This document shows positions 62,996 through 64,000 of a stretch of 64,000 bases of DNA, in pieces. Location: positions 9,836,564 to 9,900,563 of the forward strand of contig CM026422.1 of the NCBI GenBank assembly GCA_014871385.1. The letters run 5' to 3'. This DNA is from Ceratodon purpureus (taxonomy: Eukaryota; Streptophyta; Bryopsida; Pseudoditrichales; Ditrichaceae). The stretch's first letter is position 1. Every line of letters starts with the position of its first letter. The translations under genes were made by a program, and so were the position numbers. A model generated the notes under the pieces. It saw nothing but the letters and a program-made list of their open reading frames with translations. It was not told the DNA's origin and searched no databases.

Positions 62996-64000
62996 TGTCG
63001 GAACACGGAAACGCAACTAACATCCGGATAGTGCTCTAATTGAGCGTAAACTTCCGTACTGTCACTAGGTTCCGAGTATCGTCCAAGGATTCAATAGTGT
63101 TTCACCAAGTAGTTACTTCTAATCGTTCCGAGCCTTGTCACTGCTCGGATAGTGTCTTCGGAACGTAACTCCCGAACTATCTCCTTCTCTATTCTTCTCT
63201 CATTAGGTGTTTCGTCCACAAACCCCAACGTCTCGGATCAGTTACCGTCTCACAACTGTCCTAGAGTACTCTGGCCAGCAGGTCACACAAACGATCCTCT
63301 CCGATCCGTGGGACTACAACGACAAACCAATCCGGATCTGGGAGAACCAGGATCCGATTATCCCTAGGCGACCCGTACCACGTTCCGACTCCCCCTCTCA
63401 CTGTGCACGGAACCTCTTCAGAAGTTCAGGTAGCCCGACCAAGTAGTTCTTGATCCGCTTCGACCCTAGCGACGGCTATTCCGTATGAGGTTGATTTGGG
63501 GACGGAACAGTGAGGCTTCACTCCTACGACAATCCGCTAAATCTTTCCGCTCAATCCCATTTCCTTTCCGGTTCGGGTCTCGTCGCAACTCCCATCACCT
63601 TCCTATCCGAGCTACAGCGGAACTCTCATATCCTTCCCGGATCATTCACACTTAGCGGGAAATCACGCACAGTACTTACAAAACACAAATACTTTACTAA
63701 TAAGGAATATAGGGGGAAAACATGCAAAACGAAGACCCGGACCGCATCGCCTGCCTGGTTTAAGTAAGCAGGGGCCTTCACAAAAGCGGCGGCGCCGGCA
63801 GTTCAATCAAAACCCTAATCCCTAACTATCTACCTAGAATTCTACTTTACGACTGGGACGGATCTCCCGATCCGGAATCTACTCCTATAAATCCGGAAAG
63901 TTACGACAAGTGGCAGTGAGAGGAATCTATCACTTCTTTGTCTTCTTGTGGCTCTCCTGCTCGCGATCCTTTGACCTGGTCACCCGCGGCTCTGATCCGC
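62996..64000 (-). repeat. Element D 5' LTR, partial
   Basis: Matches 53286-54290 with about seven differences, three of them clustered at 63854-63858. Cut by the window edge; the ORF inside begins its C-terminal end at about 63934. Confidence 0.92.

Larger units (their letters stand above)
53286..64000 (-). mobile_element. Element D: Ty3/gypsy LTR retrotransposon with ORF-bearing LTRs (partial in window)
   Basis: Minus-strand element. 3' LTR 53286-56939 (3654 bp), internal region 56940-62995 (6056 bp), 5' LTR from 62996, cut by the window end. If that LTR is full length, the element is about 13.4 kb. Internal order: primer site for tRNA-Asp, gag with three zinc knuckles, protease, RT-RNase H-integrase, polypurine tract. 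There is no extra ORF after integrase; instead the accessory ORF is in the LTR. The LTRs differ at about 7 of the 1005 comparable bases, so it is young. It looks largely whole, with about three frame changes between gag, protease and pol parts. The words TTCCG and TCCGGA are very frequent throughout. Confidence 0.92.

Overview
The window is nuclear DNA of a plant-lineage eukaryote, most likely a streptophyte alga; a Chara-like charophyte is my best guess, from family resemblance rather than a search. The grounds are Ty3/gypsy elements of the Ogre/Tat/Athila type with an extra ORF after integrase, a primer site matching the 3' end of tRNA-Asp, telobox (AAACCCTA) motifs in LTRs, a DUF659-type hAT protein, and no bacterial gene order or rRNA/tRNA genes. 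Most of the 64 kb is transposon DNA, much of it nested.

Region by region. (1) 1-7421: a hAT-transposase-like gene (458-7421) behind a CpG-rich array and TATA box, split by a 3.5-kb solo LTR (2430-5941, TSD AGAGA). (2) 7740-23150: a protein-kinase-like gene (8236-22963) behind a related 5' module, split by a 13.2-kb Ty3/gypsy element 'A' (9630-22783, TSD GAGGA). (3) 23155-27106: a CpG-rich array holding a 3654-bp solo LTR (23397-27050, TSD GCGGA). (4) 27107-31140: an orphan hAT-like terminus, three sets of tandem repeats (109, 161 and about 106 bp), a decayed SWIM zinc-finger gene and quiet DNA. (5) about 31140-53019: a 5'-truncated Ty3 element 'B' with two insertions: a 4176-bp non-autonomous hAT-like transposon (34556-38731, 8-bp TSD) holding a large palindrome, a duplicated kinase tail and G-run arrays; and a 13.2-kb Ty3 element 'C' (39451-52681, TSD TAGAG), which itself holds an inverted solo LTR (40065-40498, TSD TCCCT). 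(6) 53286-64000: a minus-strand Ty3 element 'D' whose 5' LTR runs off the window.

Three points stand out. The D-family LTRs and the LTR in the hAT gene each carry their own TATA box and a long ORF (731 or 621 codons), so a solo LTR stays a gene-bearing unit. These LTR proteins share a fold-like pattern with the extra ORFs after integrase in A, B and C. Each family is also saturated with its own short word (GCCGAC in C, TTCCG/TCCGGA in D, ACCGG in the 2430 LTR, ACTGGT in A), in coding and non-coding parts alike. This recalls the self-recognition motifs of Arabidopsis VANDAL elements and suggests, as inference only, that the extra proteins are sequence-specific regulators of their own family.

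Host-like genes are few: the hAT-like gene, the kinase and the SWIM remnant. The first two have homologous 5' regions but unrelated proteins.
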